Source: Rhizobium sp. BK316
GTDB taxonomy: Bacteria; Pseudomonadota; Alphaproteobacteria; Rhizobiales; Rhizobiaceae
DNA: 64,000 nt
Assembly (NCBI RefSeq): GCF_014193695.1
Contig: NZ_JACHZR010000004.1
Span: 310,001 to 374,000, forward strand
Reading direction: 5' to 3'
Shown: one piece after another, positions 55,366 through 64,000 of the stretch
Numbering within the stretch: the first letter of the stretch is position 1
Layout: each line of letters opens with the position of its first letter
The notes under the pieces: model-generated
What the model was told of the DNA's origin: nothing
What the model saw: only the letters and a program-made list of their open reading frames with translations
The model's database searches: none
Program-made: the position numbers and the translations under genes

Positions 55366-56655
55366 TCAGTGGCCGATATCGGTGAAGCTGGAAAGCGATG
55401 CGTCCTTCGACAGCGGCGCATGCTGCGGTCTGAACAGCCGGCCCTTTTCGGCGATCAGCACGAAGACGATGCCGACAAGCGAGACCGCGAAGTAGCCCGC
55501 GATCATCGGCGTCGCCGTGCCATCAAAAGCCTGCCCGATCAGGGCTCCGATCGATGCGCCGCCGATCGTGCTCATGAAGCCGATCACCGAGGAGGCAGTG
55601 CCGGCAAGGTGACCGAGCGGCTCCATTGCGAGCGAATTGAAGTTGGAGCCGATCCAGCCGAACTGGAACATGACCAGCGCGAAGAACACGATGAAGATCG
55701 GGAAAGGCATCGGCTGCGGCCCCGATATCTGCACCATCAGCCAGATGAAGCTCAAGAAGCAGAAGCCGAGGATCGAGGCGTGCGACAGGCGGCGCATGCC
55801 GAAGCGGCCGACCAGCTGCGAATTGATGAAGGACGAAAAGGCCATGAACAGCGCCACTCCGGCAAAGGCGACGGGCATATAGACGCCAAGCCCGTAGATG
55901 CCGACATAGATCTGCTGAGCGGAGTTGATGAAGCCGAACAGTGCGCCGAAAAGGATCGTGCTGGCAATGGTGTAACAGAGGGCGATGCGATTGGAAAAGA
56001 AGATCGCAAAGCCCTGCGCCACCGAGCGGACCGTGAACGGACGGACATTGGCGGGATCAAGCGTTTCCGGCAGGCGCAGATACATCCACGTGCCGACAGC
56101 CGTCGCCATGGTGCCGATAAAGACGAAGATCATGTGCCAGGTGCTGACAAGCATGATGATCTGGCCGCTACCCGGCGCGATGACCGGCACGACCATGAAG
56201 ACCATCATGATGAGCGACATGACCTCCGCCATCTGCCTTCCGCCGTAGACATCGCGGACGATGGAAATAGTAATGACGCGGGTGGCGGCCGAACCAAGTC
56301 CCTGGATGAAGCGCAACGCCAGCAGGCCCGCAAAAGTTGGGACCACAGCAATGCCGAAGGCGGAGACGACATAGATGACGAGGCCGATCAGCAGCGGAAC
56401 ACGGCGACCGAAGCGATCGGACAGCGGACCGTAGAAAAGCTGGGCGAGGCCGAAGCCGAAGAGATAGGCGGAAACGACATACTGGCGATGATTTTCGTTC
56501 TCGACGCCGAGGCTGGAGCCAATCTGCTGCAGCGCTGGCAGCATGATGTCGATTGCCAGCGAGTTGACGGCCATCAGGAAAGCCGCAAGCGCGATAAATT
56601 CAAGCTTGCCCATGGGCAGCCGACCCGCGGACATGGCTTGTGATGAATCTGTCAC
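55366..56655 (-). CDS. Bcr/CflA-type MFS efflux pump, copy B
   Basis: 429 residues, paralogous to the downstream pump throughout: G-P-L-S-D-R-F-G-R-R (motif A), R-F-I-Q-G-L-G-S-A-A (motif B) and I-A-P-G-S-G-Q (motif C). The 118 bases between the two genes hold no clear terminator, so they may be co-transcribed. The two have diverged enough to suggest different substrates. Confidence 0.92.
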   Translation of the reverse strand: MTDSSQAMSAGRLPMGKLEFIALAAFLMAVNSLAIDIMLPALQQIGSSLGVENENHRQYVVSAYLFGFGLAQLFYGPLSDRFGRRVPLLIGLVIYVVSAFGIAVVPTFAGLLALRFIQGLGSAATRVITISIVRDVYGGRQMAEVMSLIMMVFMVVPVIAPGSGQIIMLVSTWHMIFVFIGTMATAVGTWMYLRLPETLDPANVRPFTVRSVAQGFAIFFSNRIALCYTIASTILFGALFGFINSAQQIYVGIYGLGVYMPVAFAGVALFMAFSSFINSQLVGRFGMRRLSHASILGFCFLSFIWLMVQISGPQPMPFPIFIVFFALVMFQFGWIGSNFNSLAMEPLGHLAGTASSVIGFMSTIGGASIGALIGQAFDGTATPMIAGYFAVSLVGIVFVLIAEKGRLFRPQHAPLSKDASLSSFTDIGH

Positions 56656-56750
56656 AATGAAATTCCCATAAACAGGTCAAGGCGCTGCTTGGCGCAGCGC
56701 CTCGAACTCAAGATACAGATTTGGAAACCGGACGGACGCCCGATGACCGA

Positions 56751-57086
56751 TCAGGCGGCGCCCTTAACCGTGACGCCGTTTTCCTGGAGATGCTGCTGGA
56801 GCTCGCCGGCCTGGAACATTTCCCGGACGATGTCGCAGCCGCCGATGAACTCGCCCTTGACGTAGAGCTGGGGGATCGTCGGCCAGTTGGAGTAATCCTT
56901 GATGCCCTGGCGGATTTCCGAATCGGCGAGCACGTTGATGCCCTTATAGTCGACACCGATGTAATCGAGGATCTGGACGACCTGGCCGGAGAAACCGCAC
57001 TGCGGAAACTGCGGCGTGCCCTTCATGAAGAGGACGACGTCGTTGCTCTTGATCTCGTTTTCGATGAATTCGTTGATACCGCTCAT
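56751..57086 (-). CDS. grxD: Monothiol glutaredoxin (Grx4 type)
   Basis: 111 residues with the C-G-F-S active site (C30 in P-Q-C-G-F-S-G), W-P-T-I-P-Q-L-Y-V-K-G-E-F-I-G-G and C-D-I-V-R-E-M. CGFS glutaredoxins bind a bridged [2Fe-2S] cluster with glutathione and work with BolA in iron sensing and Fe-S transfer. bolA lies 2 kb upstream on the same strand but is separated by other genes. AAAGGA precedes the ATG at 57086. Confidence 0.96.
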   Translation of the reverse strand: MSGINEFIENEIKSNDVVLFMKGTPQFPQCGFSGQVVQILDYIGVDYKGINVLADSEIRQGIKDYSNWPTIPQLYVKGEFIGGCDIVREMFQAGELQQHLQENGVTVKGAA

Positions 57087-57425
57087 AGGCTCTAATCCTT
57101 TCAACAGGCAGGTTAAAGGCCCGCCGTTTCAATCGTTTTCCTTAGATAGCATGCGGAGGGCGGAATTCCACCTGCCAAAACCAAAAAAACACCAATCCGC
57201 GACGCTTAGCGGCGCACATTGTTGCCTCTGTGTTACGGCGTCTTGGCGAGGCTGGCCTGGATCTGTTCGATCTCGGTATCGGTGAAGCGACTGACGTCCC
57301 GTTGCGAGACGTCGGTCATACCCCCGAGATCGCGCCCGTCCCTGATTCCTCGAGCATACGCGACCGATCTTCCTTGCCATCCGGGCAAGGCGTGCCGGCC
57401 TTTGCAGCTTCCAGTGAAGAAGGCT
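57087..57425. other. Intergenic region upstream of grxD
   Basis: 339 bases on the 5' side of grxD and 3' side of the basic-protein gene. The only coding candidate I see is a 28-codon minus-strand frame (57233-57319), listed separately. It should also contain the grxD promoter. Confidence 0.4.
57233..57319 (-). CDS. Possible micro-ORF of 28 residues
   Basis: An ATG frame reads M-T-D-V-S-Q-R-D-V-S-R-F-T-D-T-E-I-E-Q-I and ends A-K-T-P before a TAA. The composition (acidic, helical) is more protein-like than other frames here, and a GGGGG run precedes the ATG closely. The size is at the limit of what can be judged by eye. Confidence 0.2.
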   Translation of the reverse strand: MTDVSQRDVSRFTDTEIEQIQASLAKTP

Positions 57426-57656
57426 CTAAGCGCGGCGCTGCCTGCTGCGGCCTGCCGCCGTGCGTCGCTTGCTCACCTGCTTGCGAGCGGGCTTGCGGCT
57501 CGTCGACGTTGCCTTGCGGGTGGTGCGGTTCGTCGTTGCAGACGCTGCCTTGCGGCGCTTGCGCTTGGTCGTGGTGCGGCCCGTCGTCTTCTTCAGGATT
57601 TCCTTCAGCACGCTGTTGACGACGCCCGACACCAGTTCATTCACGAGATTGGCCAC
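57426..57656 (-). CDS. Small basic protein with histone-H1-like tail
   Basis: 76 residues from a GTG start. The first 26 (M-A-N-L-V-N-E-L-V-S-G-V-V-N-S-V-L-K-E-I) form an amphipathic helix; the remaining 50 are Lys/Arg/Thr/Ser/Ala-rich (K-R-K-R-R-K-A-A-S, then R-K-P-A-R-K-Q) like H1-type tails of bacterial DNA-binding proteins. A GGGGGA lies four bases before the GTG; another GTG at 57686 is possible. A nucleic-acid-binding role is inferred from composition only. Confidence 0.6.
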   Translation of the reverse strand: MANLVNELVSGVVNSVLKEILKKTTGRTTTKRKRRKAASATTNRTTRKATSTSRKPARKQVSKRRTAAGRSRQRRA

Positions 57657-57822
57657 AAAATCCCCCTCAATCCTATCGAAACGCACCTTGCGCTATTGAA
57701 TTCCGGAAGAGTTCGCTTAGCAAGACGGCTCGAAGATTTTATCCGGTTTTTCGCCGTATTTTCAAGCGAACCCGTCATCCTGGCAACGGCGCCACCAACC
57801 CGACTGAAAGAAGAAAAAGACT

Positions 57823-58968
57823 ATGAAACTGATCGACAGGCGGGTTGTCCTGCATTTCCCCGGATTCGAGCCGCTTGATGGCGCAGCGCACCGGGCGCGG
57901 TATGAGCGTACCGCAAGGCAGAGCGCATCCGTCTGGGGCTATAATGTCGCAACGGGTGCCGCAGGCGAAGGGCATTATATTTCCTTCGATGTCAGCACCG
58001 GCGCCGATGGCTGGCAGACGCAGACGCGCGTGCATGTCTTCGACCATAACGCGCTGGTGCAGCGGTTGCGCATGGGCAATACGGCAAGCCAGATCGCGGC
58101 AGGCTTTCTGAGTTTCTGGCAGGTGGTGCGGGAAGGCGGCATGGCCGGCTATTTCCGCCACGCCTGGCGCTTCGGCCTGTTCTTCATCTTTCCCTTCCTG
58201 CTGACGGCATTTGCAATCCTGATCACGCTGCAGATCCTGACGCTGCACTACTGGCTTGGGCTTCCCGGCTGGCATGTCGGCTGGAGCGCGCCGCTGGCGG
58301 CCATCTTCTTCATCTCCGGTTTCCTGCCGTTCTCGGAGCGCTTCCACACGCTGCATCTTTTTGCCGATTGGGAAATGGCCGTGGCGCTGGCACGCATGGA
58401 CAGGCCTGATTTCAACGAGTGGCTGGAGCGATGCGCGACGTCGATGCGCGAAGCGCTCAACGAGGAGGCCGATGAATATGTCATCTCCTCACACAGCATG
58501 GGCTCCAGCGTCGCGGCCCATGTCGTCGGCATCCTGCTGGAGCGGGAGCCGGATGTCTTCACGGGCAAGCGCGTGGTCTTTGCAACACTCGGCGGCGCCA
58601 TCCTGCAATGTGCGCTAATGTCATCTGCCACCCTGCTGCGCTCGCGCGTCGGCCTGATTGCACGTTGTCCGGATATTTTCTGGCTGGATGTGCAGTGCCT
58701 GACGGATTCGATCAACTTCTACAAGGTGCCAGTCGTCAGCGTTTCCGGCCATCCGGATGCGCCGCAGGCGAGCATGATCCATATCCGCGTGCGGCAGATG
58801 CTGACGCCGGAGCACTATAAGAAGATCCGCGGGGATCAGCTGCGTGTGCATCGCCAGTATGTGCTTGGGCCGGACATGAAATCTGCCTTCGATTTCACGC
58901 TGCTGACGGCCGGCCCGATGCCGGCCTCGGTCTTTGCGTATCCTGAGCAGGACAAGCTGCCGGCCTGA
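57823..58968 (+). CDS. Membrane protein with alpha/beta-hydrolase-like domain
   Basis: 381 residues, family not recognised. The N-terminal 110 residues are soluble (V-V-L-H-F-P-G-F-E-P). Two membrane helices follow (about 122-175: F-F-I-F-P-F-L-L-T-A-F and L-A-A-I-F-F-I-S-G-F-L). The C-terminal half contains I-S-S-H-S-M-G-S-S-V, fitting the G-x-S-x-G-type nucleophile elbow (S-H-S-M-G) of lipases and esterases, with histidine-bearing candidate segments after it. It could be a membrane lipase or esterase. It is on the opposite strand to grxD, bolA and purL. Confidence 0.75.
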   Translation: MKLIDRRVVLHFPGFEPLDGAAHRARYERTARQSASVWGYNVATGAAGEGHYISFDVSTGADGWQTQTRVHVFDHNALVQRLRMGNTASQIAAGFLSFWQVVREGGMAGYFRHAWRFGLFFIFPFLLTAFAILITLQILTLHYWLGLPGWHVGWSAPLAAIFFISGFLPFSERFHTLHLFADWEMAVALARMDRPDFNEWLERCATSMREALNEEADEYVISSHSMGSSVAAHVVGILLEREPDVFTGKRVVFATLGGAILQCALMSSATLLRSRVGLIARCPDIFWLDVQCLTDSINFYKVPVVSVSGHPDAPQASMIHIRVRQMLTPEHYKKIRGDQLRVHRQYVLGPDMKSAFDFTLLTAGPMPASVFAYPEQDKLPA

Positions 58969-59035
58969 GAGCTCAGCAAAAAAAGGCGAGGAGGCGTCGA
59001 ACAGTTTCGAGCCGATCGCTTCCGTTTCAAAACAA

Positions 59036-59066
59036 AACAACCCGGCAGAAAGCCTTCCAGCCGGGC
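59036..59066 (-). terminator. Intrinsic terminator after bolA
   Basis: On the minus strand CCCGGC and GCCGGG arms, with a smaller AAG/CTT pairing inside the loop, are followed by TTGTTTTGTTTTG, about 40 bases past the bolA stop. Confidence 0.75.
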
Positions 59067-59105
59067 CTGTTCATCTGAGATTTTCAGTCGGACGAAGCTC
59101 TAATT

Positions 59106-59339
59106 TCAATCCGGTGCCGAGGTCTGCAGGGCAAGGGCGTGCAGGATGCCGCCCATATTTCCCTTCAGCGCCTCATAGACCATCTGGTGCTGCTGCACGC
59201 GGCTCTTGCCGCGGAAGGCTTCCGCGACAACTTCGGCGGCGTAGTGGTCGCCGTCACCTGCCAGATCGCGGATCGTCACCTTGGCACCGGGAATCCCAGC
59301 CTTGATCATGTCTTCGATATCGCCGGGTTTCATGGCCAT
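59106..59339 (-). CDS. bolA: BolA-family protein
   Basis: 77 residues, the length of the short BolA2/YrbA type. I-P-G-A-K-V-T-I-R-D-L, H-Y-A-A-E-V-V, F-R-G-K-S-R-V-Q-Q-H-Q-M-V-Y and G-G-I-L-H-A-L-A-L match the class II KH-like BolA fold, with the conserved histidine after R-V-Q-Q that ligates the Grx-BolA cluster. AAGGAG eight bases upstream selects the ATG at 59339 rather than 59333. It follows purL by 19 bases, so the two should be co-transcribed. Confidence 0.95.
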   Translation of the reverse strand: MAMKPGDIEDMIKAGIPGAKVTIRDLAGDGDHYAAEVVAEAFRGKSRVQQHQMVYEALKGNMGGILHALALQTSAPD

Positions 59340-59358
59340 GATCGTTACTCCTTGCGCA

Positions 59359-61590
59359 TCATTCCGCGGCAAGTTCGCCGCGGCCTTCCATATAATCAGG
59401 GAACCACGATTCATGGGCATCGCGCAATTGCTGAATTGGCAGCACAATCAGATCGTCGACGACGAGGCTGTCGCCCTGGACCGTGCCAAGGCGGCGGAAG
59501 GGCACGCCGGCGCCTTCGGCATTGGCGCAGACGAAATCCGCGACATCCTTTGGAACCGTCAGCACGTAACGCGCCTGATCCTCGCCGAAGAGCTGCGCAT
59601 GCGCAGCACCCTTGCCTTCGCTGAGGCTGACCTTGAGACCCTTTCCTGACGCCATTGCCATTTCAGCAAGCGCCAGCACGAGACCGCCGGAGGAAATGTC
59701 GTGGCAGGCGGTCGCCTGACCGTTGCGGATGACGGAGCGGACGAAATCGCCATTGCGACGTTCGGCGGAGAGATCGACTTCCGGTGCCGGGCCTTCGGTG
59801 CTGCCGACAACATCGCGCAGATAGACGGACTGGCCGAGATGGCTGCCGTCGATACCGATAAGCAGAACCCTGTCGCCTTCGGCAGCGCTGCCGATGCGGG
59901 CCATCTTGCGCCAGTCGGGCATCAGGCCAACGCCGGCAATGGTGGGCGTCGGCAGGATCGCAACGCCATTGGTCTCGTTATAGAGCGAGACGTTGCCGGA
60001 TACGATCGGGAAATCGAGCGCGCGGCAGGCTTCGCCGATGCCCTTCACGGCCTCGACGAACTGGCCCATGATCTCGGGCTTTTCCGGATTGCCGAAGTTC
60101 AGATTGTCGGTCGCCGCCAGCGGCTCGGCGCCGGTCGCGGTGATGTTGCGCCAGCATTCGGCAACGGCCTGCTTGCCGCCTTCGAAGGGATCGGCCTCGA
60201 CATAGCGCGGGGTAACGTCGGAAGAGAAAGCAAGCGCCTTCAGCGGATGGCCTTCGACACGCACGACGCCGGCGTCGCCACCCGGAAGCTGCAGGGAGTT
60301 GCCTTGGATCAGCGTGTCATACTGTTCGTAGACCCAGCGGCGGCTGGACTGATTGGCGGAGCCGACGAGCTGCAGCAGCGCTTCGTTATAATTCTGCGGT
60401 GCTGCCACGAGATTGGCGGGCAGGGGCGCGCGCTTGCCGGATTCGCGCCAGGGGCGGTCATATTCCGGAGCCTGGTCGCCGAGATCCTTGATCGGCAGAT
60501 TGGCGACTTCCTCGCCCTGATGCATGACGCGGAACCGAAGGTCATCCGTGGTCTTGCCGACAACAGCGAAATCGAGGCCCCACTTGACGAAGATCGCCTT
60601 GGCTTCCTCTTCCTTTTCCGGCTGCAGCACCATGAGCATGCGCTCCTGGCTTTCCGACAGCATCATCTCGTAGGCGGTCATGCGCTCTTCGCGCACCGGC
60701 ACCTTGTCGAGTTCGAGCAGGATGCCGAGATCGCCCTTGGCGCCCATTTCGACAGCCGAGCAGGTGAGGCCGGCCGCACCCATGTCCTGGATGGCGATGA
60801 CCGCACCGGTCTGCATCAATTCCAGGCAGGCTTCGAGCAGGCATTTTTCGGTGAAGGGGTCGCCGACCTGAACCGTCGGACGCTTCTCCTCGATCGATTC
60901 GTCGAATTCAGCCGATGCCATCGTCGCGCCGCCGACACCGTCGCGGCCGGTCTTGGCGCCGAGATAGACAACCGGAAGGCCGACGCCCTTTGCTTCCGAC
61001 AGGAAGATGGCATTGGATTTCGCAATGCCGGCAGCAAAAGCGTTGACGAGGATATTGCCGTTATAGCGGGCATCGAACTCAACCTCGCCGCCGACCGTCG
61101 GCACGCCGAAGGAATTGCCGTAGCCGCCGACGCCGGAGACCACGCCGGAGACGAGGTGGCGAGTCTTCGGATGATCCGGTTCGCCGAAGCGCAGCGCGTT
61201 CATGGCCGCGATCGGGCGCGCGCCCATGGTGAAGACGTCGCGCAGGATGCCGCCGACACCGGTCGCGGCACCTTGATAGGGCTCGATATAGGAGGGATGG
61301 TTGTGGCTCTCCATCTTGAAGACTACGCAATCGCCGTCATCGATATCGACCACACCGGCATTTTCGCCCGGCCCCTGGATGACGCGCGGCCCCTTGGTCG
61401 GCAGCGTGCGCAGCCACTTTTTGGAGGATTTATAGGAGCAGTGCTCATTCCACATGGCCGAGAAGATGCCGAGCTCGGTAAAGCTCGGTTCGCGGCCGAT
61501 CAGATCCAGAATGCGCTGGTACTCGTCCGGCTTGAGGCCGTGTGAAGCGATGAGTTCCGGCGTGATCTTGATAGTGTTGGGAATGGTCAT
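59359..61590 (-). CDS. purL: Phosphoribosylformylglycinamidine synthase, subunit PurL
   Basis: 743 residues: the small-type PurL (not the 1300-residue fused form), which needs PurQ and PurS. The N-terminus S-A-M-W-N-E-H-C-S-Y-K-S-S-K and the two ATP-grasp-like/AIRS halves (G-V-G-G-I-L-R-D-V-F-T-M-G-A-R-P-I, then H-D-I-S-S-G-G-L) are diagnostic. It makes FGAM in purine synthesis. PurS and PurQ are not in the window, on either side. The ATG at 61590 is chosen; an upstream frame to 61707 runs through a repeat. Confidence 0.97.
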   Translation of the reverse strand: MTIPNTIKITPELIASHGLKPDEYQRILDLIGREPSFTELGIFSAMWNEHCSYKSSKKWLRTLPTKGPRVIQGPGENAGVVDIDDGDCVVFKMESHNHPSYIEPYQGAATGVGGILRDVFTMGARPIAAMNALRFGEPDHPKTRHLVSGVVSGVGGYGNSFGVPTVGGEVEFDARYNGNILVNAFAAGIAKSNAIFLSEAKGVGLPVVYLGAKTGRDGVGGATMASAEFDESIEEKRPTVQVGDPFTEKCLLEACLELMQTGAVIAIQDMGAAGLTCSAVEMGAKGDLGILLELDKVPVREERMTAYEMMLSESQERMLMVLQPEKEEEAKAIFVKWGLDFAVVGKTTDDLRFRVMHQGEEVANLPIKDLGDQAPEYDRPWRESGKRAPLPANLVAAPQNYNEALLQLVGSANQSSRRWVYEQYDTLIQGNSLQLPGGDAGVVRVEGHPLKALAFSSDVTPRYVEADPFEGGKQAVAECWRNITATGAEPLAATDNLNFGNPEKPEIMGQFVEAVKGIGEACRALDFPIVSGNVSLYNETNGVAILPTPTIAGVGLMPDWRKMARIGSAAEGDRVLLIGIDGSHLGQSVYLRDVVGSTEGPAPEVDLSAERRNGDFVRSVIRNGQATACHDISSGGLVLALAEMAMASGKGLKVSLSEGKGAAHAQLFGEDQARYVLTVPKDVADFVCANAEGAGVPFRRLGTVQGDSLVVDDLIVLPIQQLRDAHESWFPDYMEGRGELAAE

Positions 61591-61610
61591 GAGCTCTCGA
61601 AAATCCCTGC

Positions 61611-61678
61611 CTAGAGCAATCCAGCAAACGTGCGCAGCGGTTTTGCGTTCGGAATGCGTGAAAACAAAGAGATAGAGC
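61611..61678. repeat. Rhizobial palindromic interspersed repeat, copy 2
   Basis: In the region upstream of purL. It begins CTAGAGCAATCCAGCA and ends AGAGATAGAGC; its 61624-61646 segment is the reverse complement of 19624-19646 in copy 1 with two mismatches. A further hairpin (GCATGTCCG and CGGGCATGC, about 61678-61708) follows it. It lies 21 bases upstream of the purL start and so may affect the leader of the transcript. Confidence 0.75.
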
Positions 61679-61836
61679 ATGTCCGTGATCAAGGGAAATA
61701 CGGGCATGCCCTAGCGCGTTTGTGGTGTCTTTAGCTTATGTAGGAACCGTGCGCGACAGGAAAATGCCTGCCGTCAACAGAGGGTATGCCTGATAGGTTC
61801 CGTACCGGTAATCCGGGACCCTTAACTTGAAGGCGT

Positions 61837-62673
61837 CTACTGCCGGATATTGGCCGAGACCTTCCCAGCGTCTTCGAATGCGACCGGTCTCTGGGCTCGC
61901 TGGTATCCCAGCTTCTCGGAAATCTCGTTGGCTGCACCAAGCAAGCTCTCCAGGTACTTGCTCCGATTTCGTACGCCGTCCTCGCGCGGAGTTACAAGAC
62001 ACAGGGTGGCGATGCAGGCACCGTCGGCCTGATGAACCGGCACCGCGAAGCAATGCGTGAAATTCTCCACCTCACTGTTGAAGGTGAAGAATCCGTCGCG
62101 GGCCGCCTGACGCACCTGGGCGATGAATTCCGCCGGCTTCATCTGCCGACCGTTTGGAAGAACGAAGTCCTCCGGCGGAATCAGATCGACAATCTCCTGA
62201 TCGCTCAGGTGCGAAACCAGCAACCGGCCGGACGCCGTCCAGGGGATGGAAACGAGCTCGCCGACATTCGAGGAGATGCGAAACGGCCGGATGCCCTCGC
62301 GCATCATGGCGACGGTGTATTTGCGTCCCTCGAGCAGACACATCTGTGCCGTCTCACGGGTTTCTTCGGCCAGCCGCACCAGCATGCGGTCGCATTCCCG
62401 CATCAGGTCGAATTGTTCGGCGTAGGCCGTTCCAAGGAAATACAGGCGGCGGCCAAGATTAACGCGGCCGTCTCCCCCGTGGTAATCAAGCATGCCGTGG
62501 CTGAGCAGGAGATTGACCAGCTCGTAGACCGAAGATCGAGGCGCGCCAATTTCGGCCGCGATCTCGTTCGGCCGCATCGGCTGTCGTTTCACCCGAAGGA
62601 ATTCGAGGATCTCGAAGGCACGATCCAGTCCTCGGGTGCGCCGCGATACTGTGTCGATACCAGCCTCAGCCAT
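61837..62673 (-). CDS. IclR-family transcriptional regulator
   Basis: 278 residues. The N-terminal winged helix (L-D-R-A-F-E-I-L-E-F-L, then N-E-I-A-A-E-I-G-A-P-R-S-S-V-Y-E-L-V-N) is typical of IclR. The C-terminal effector domain has I-P-W-T-A-S-G-R-L-L and A-V-P-V-H-Q-A-D-G-A. It probably controls the RidA and transporter genes just upstream on the same strand. CGGAGAAAG precedes the ATG at 62673, 14 bases after the ridA-like stop. Confidence 0.92.
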   Translation of the reverse strand: MAEAGIDTVSRRTRGLDRAFEILEFLRVKRQPMRPNEIAAEIGAPRSSVYELVNLLLSHGMLDYHGGDGRVNLGRRLYFLGTAYAEQFDLMRECDRMLVRLAEETRETAQMCLLEGRKYTVAMMREGIRPFRISSNVGELVSIPWTASGRLLVSHLSDQEIVDLIPPEDFVLPNGRQMKPAEFIAQVRQAARDGFFTFNSEVENFTHCFAVPVHQADGACIATLCLVTPREDGVRNRSKYLESLLGAANEISEKLGYQRAQRPVAFEDAGKVSANIRQ

Positions 62674-62686
62674 GCTTTCTCCGATA

Positions 62687-63076
62687 TTAGGCGCGATCCG
62701 CGCGGTAGGCCACGCAATCAACTTCGACCTTGCAGTCGACCATCATGCTGGATTGGACACAAGCGCGGGCCGGAGGGTTTCCTCCGAAATACTCAGCGTA
62801 CACGCCGTTAAAGCTCCAAAAATCACGTGGATCGTCAAGCCACACGCCCACACGCACGACGTCTTCAAGGCTGTAGCCCGCCTCATTGAGAATGGCAATC
62901 AGGTTTTCGATAGCCTTTCGGCTCTGGACAACGATTCCGCCAGGAACGATCTCGCCGTTCTCCATGGGCACTTGGCCGGAAACATATAGCCAGCCGCCTG
63001 CTTCGGTGGCTCGGGCGAAGGGAAGTGGTTGTCCGCCTGCGCCCGTCTCGCCAGCCCCATAACGCTTGATAGTCAT
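62687..63076 (-). CDS. RidA-family (Rid/YjgF) protein
   Basis: 129 residues with the family features Y-V-S-G-Q-V-P, R-V-G-V-W-L-D-D-P-R-D-F and the C-terminal P-P-A-R-A-C-V-Q-S. Standard RidA deaminates reactive enamines/imines formed during amino-acid catabolism; the arginine of P-x-A-R, which contacts the substrate carboxylate, is present. Its location between an amino-acid ABC transporter and an IclR regulator suggests a role in breaking down the imported amino acid. Confidence 0.9.
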   Translation of the reverse strand: MTIKRYGAGETGAGGQPLPFARATEAGGWLYVSGQVPMENGEIVPGGIVVQSRKAIENLIAILNEAGYSLEDVVRVGVWLDDPRDFWSFNGVYAEYFGGNPPARACVQSSMMVDCKVEVDCVAYRADRA

Positions 63077-63090
63077 TCTTTCACTTTCCT

Positions 63091-63861
<771 letters not shown>

Positions 63862-63872
63862 CGATCGGCTCC

Positions 63873-64000
63873 TCAGGATGGAAGGGCAGTCTTGCGCTCG
63901 ATGAATCTGCCGAAGCGCTCGATACCGAAGTTGACGACGAAATAGAGAGCCCCTGCCAGGAAATAGAACTGCAGGCTCATGAAGTTGCGGGAGATGATCT
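63873..64000 (-). CDS. Amino-acid ABC transporter permease, C-terminal end (5' part outside window)
   Basis: 42 codons are visible, reading I-I-S-R-N-F, then the last membrane helix (Y-F-L-A-G-A-L-Y-F-V-V-N-F) and the usual tail G-I-E-R-F-G-R-F-I-E-R-K. This is the C-terminus of a HisM/GlnP-type permease. It lies 11 bases upstream of its ATPase gene on the same strand. Confidence 0.82.
   Translation of the reverse strand, partial: IISRNFMSLQFYFLAGALYFVVNFGIERFGRFIERKTALPS

Noticed and set aside
57219..57878. Plus-strand frame of 219 codons across the basic-protein gene
   Set aside because: It covers intergenic DNA and the opposite strand of the basic-protein gene, and its composition is a mirror of the Arg/Lys-rich gene.
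59701..61545. Plus-strand frame of 614 codons opposite purL
   Set aside because: Shadow of a certain gene with atypical composition.

Overview
The window is a piece of an alphaproteobacterial chromosome, order Rhizobiales and most likely Rhizobium or a close relative. The evidence is the GC-rich coding style, recA followed by alaS, the CckA cell-cycle kinase, a giant growth-pole-ring (GPR/RgsE-type) protein found only in polar-growing Rhizobiales, an adrenodoxin-type ferredoxin, a eukaryote-like NADP isocitrate dehydrogenase, and two copies of a short palindromic repeat of the kind scattered through rhizobial genomes. I see no rRNA, tRNA, CRISPR array, insertion sequence, prophage or plasmid gene. 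It reads as core chromosome with a few accessory genes.

Layout. 1-4.2 kb: end of an FAD-linked oxidase, an LpxH-like metallophosphoesterase, an MFS transporter and a convergent dipeptide epimerase. 4.1-8.3 kb: an Mla-type lipid transport operon (STAS-MlaE permease, MlaF ATPase, MlaD/MCE protein, auxiliary lipoprotein), closed by a strong bidirectional terminator. 8.4-17.1 kb: a D,D-carboxypeptidase and the 6.8-kb GPR gene on the minus strand, divergent from a small Hpt phosphotransfer gene; the shared upstream region carries a perfect CtrA-type site. 17.3-23.6 kb: ferredoxin, a DUF922 secreted protease, the folate genes folP-folB-folK, a YetF pair and several small stress-type or hypothetical genes. 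23.8-29 kb: YcjF/YcjX, a SixA-like phosphatase, a Cys-poor DksA and an orphan FliO. 29.2-38 kb: cckA, psuG/psuK, recA and alaS. 38-48.4 kb: AraC/GyrI regulator, GST, icd, FUSC exporter, TrmJ-type methyltransferase, murI, a HerA-like ATPase, and a cupin/MarR divergent pair with two clear operators. 48.6-57 kb: rpsD, glsA, ttcA, two tandem inositol-phosphatase paralogues, hisC, two tandem Bcr/CflA MFS pumps and grxD. 57.2-61.6 kb: a histone-H1-like basic protein, a membrane hydrolase, bolA and purL. 61.8-64 kb: an IclR/RidA/polar amino-acid ABC cluster that runs off the edge.

The most coherent theme is envelope growth and cell cycle: GPR, a carboxypeptidase, lipid transport, MurI, CckA, an Hpt protein and a CtrA box lie in one stretch of chromosome. 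I found no convincing new multi-gene defence or mobile system. The best leads are the hendecad repeat architecture of GPR with its CtrA-box promoter, the palindromic repeat that encodes the C-terminus of FolP, the two-operator MarR switch, and a small gene that overlaps the GST gene by 266 bases.
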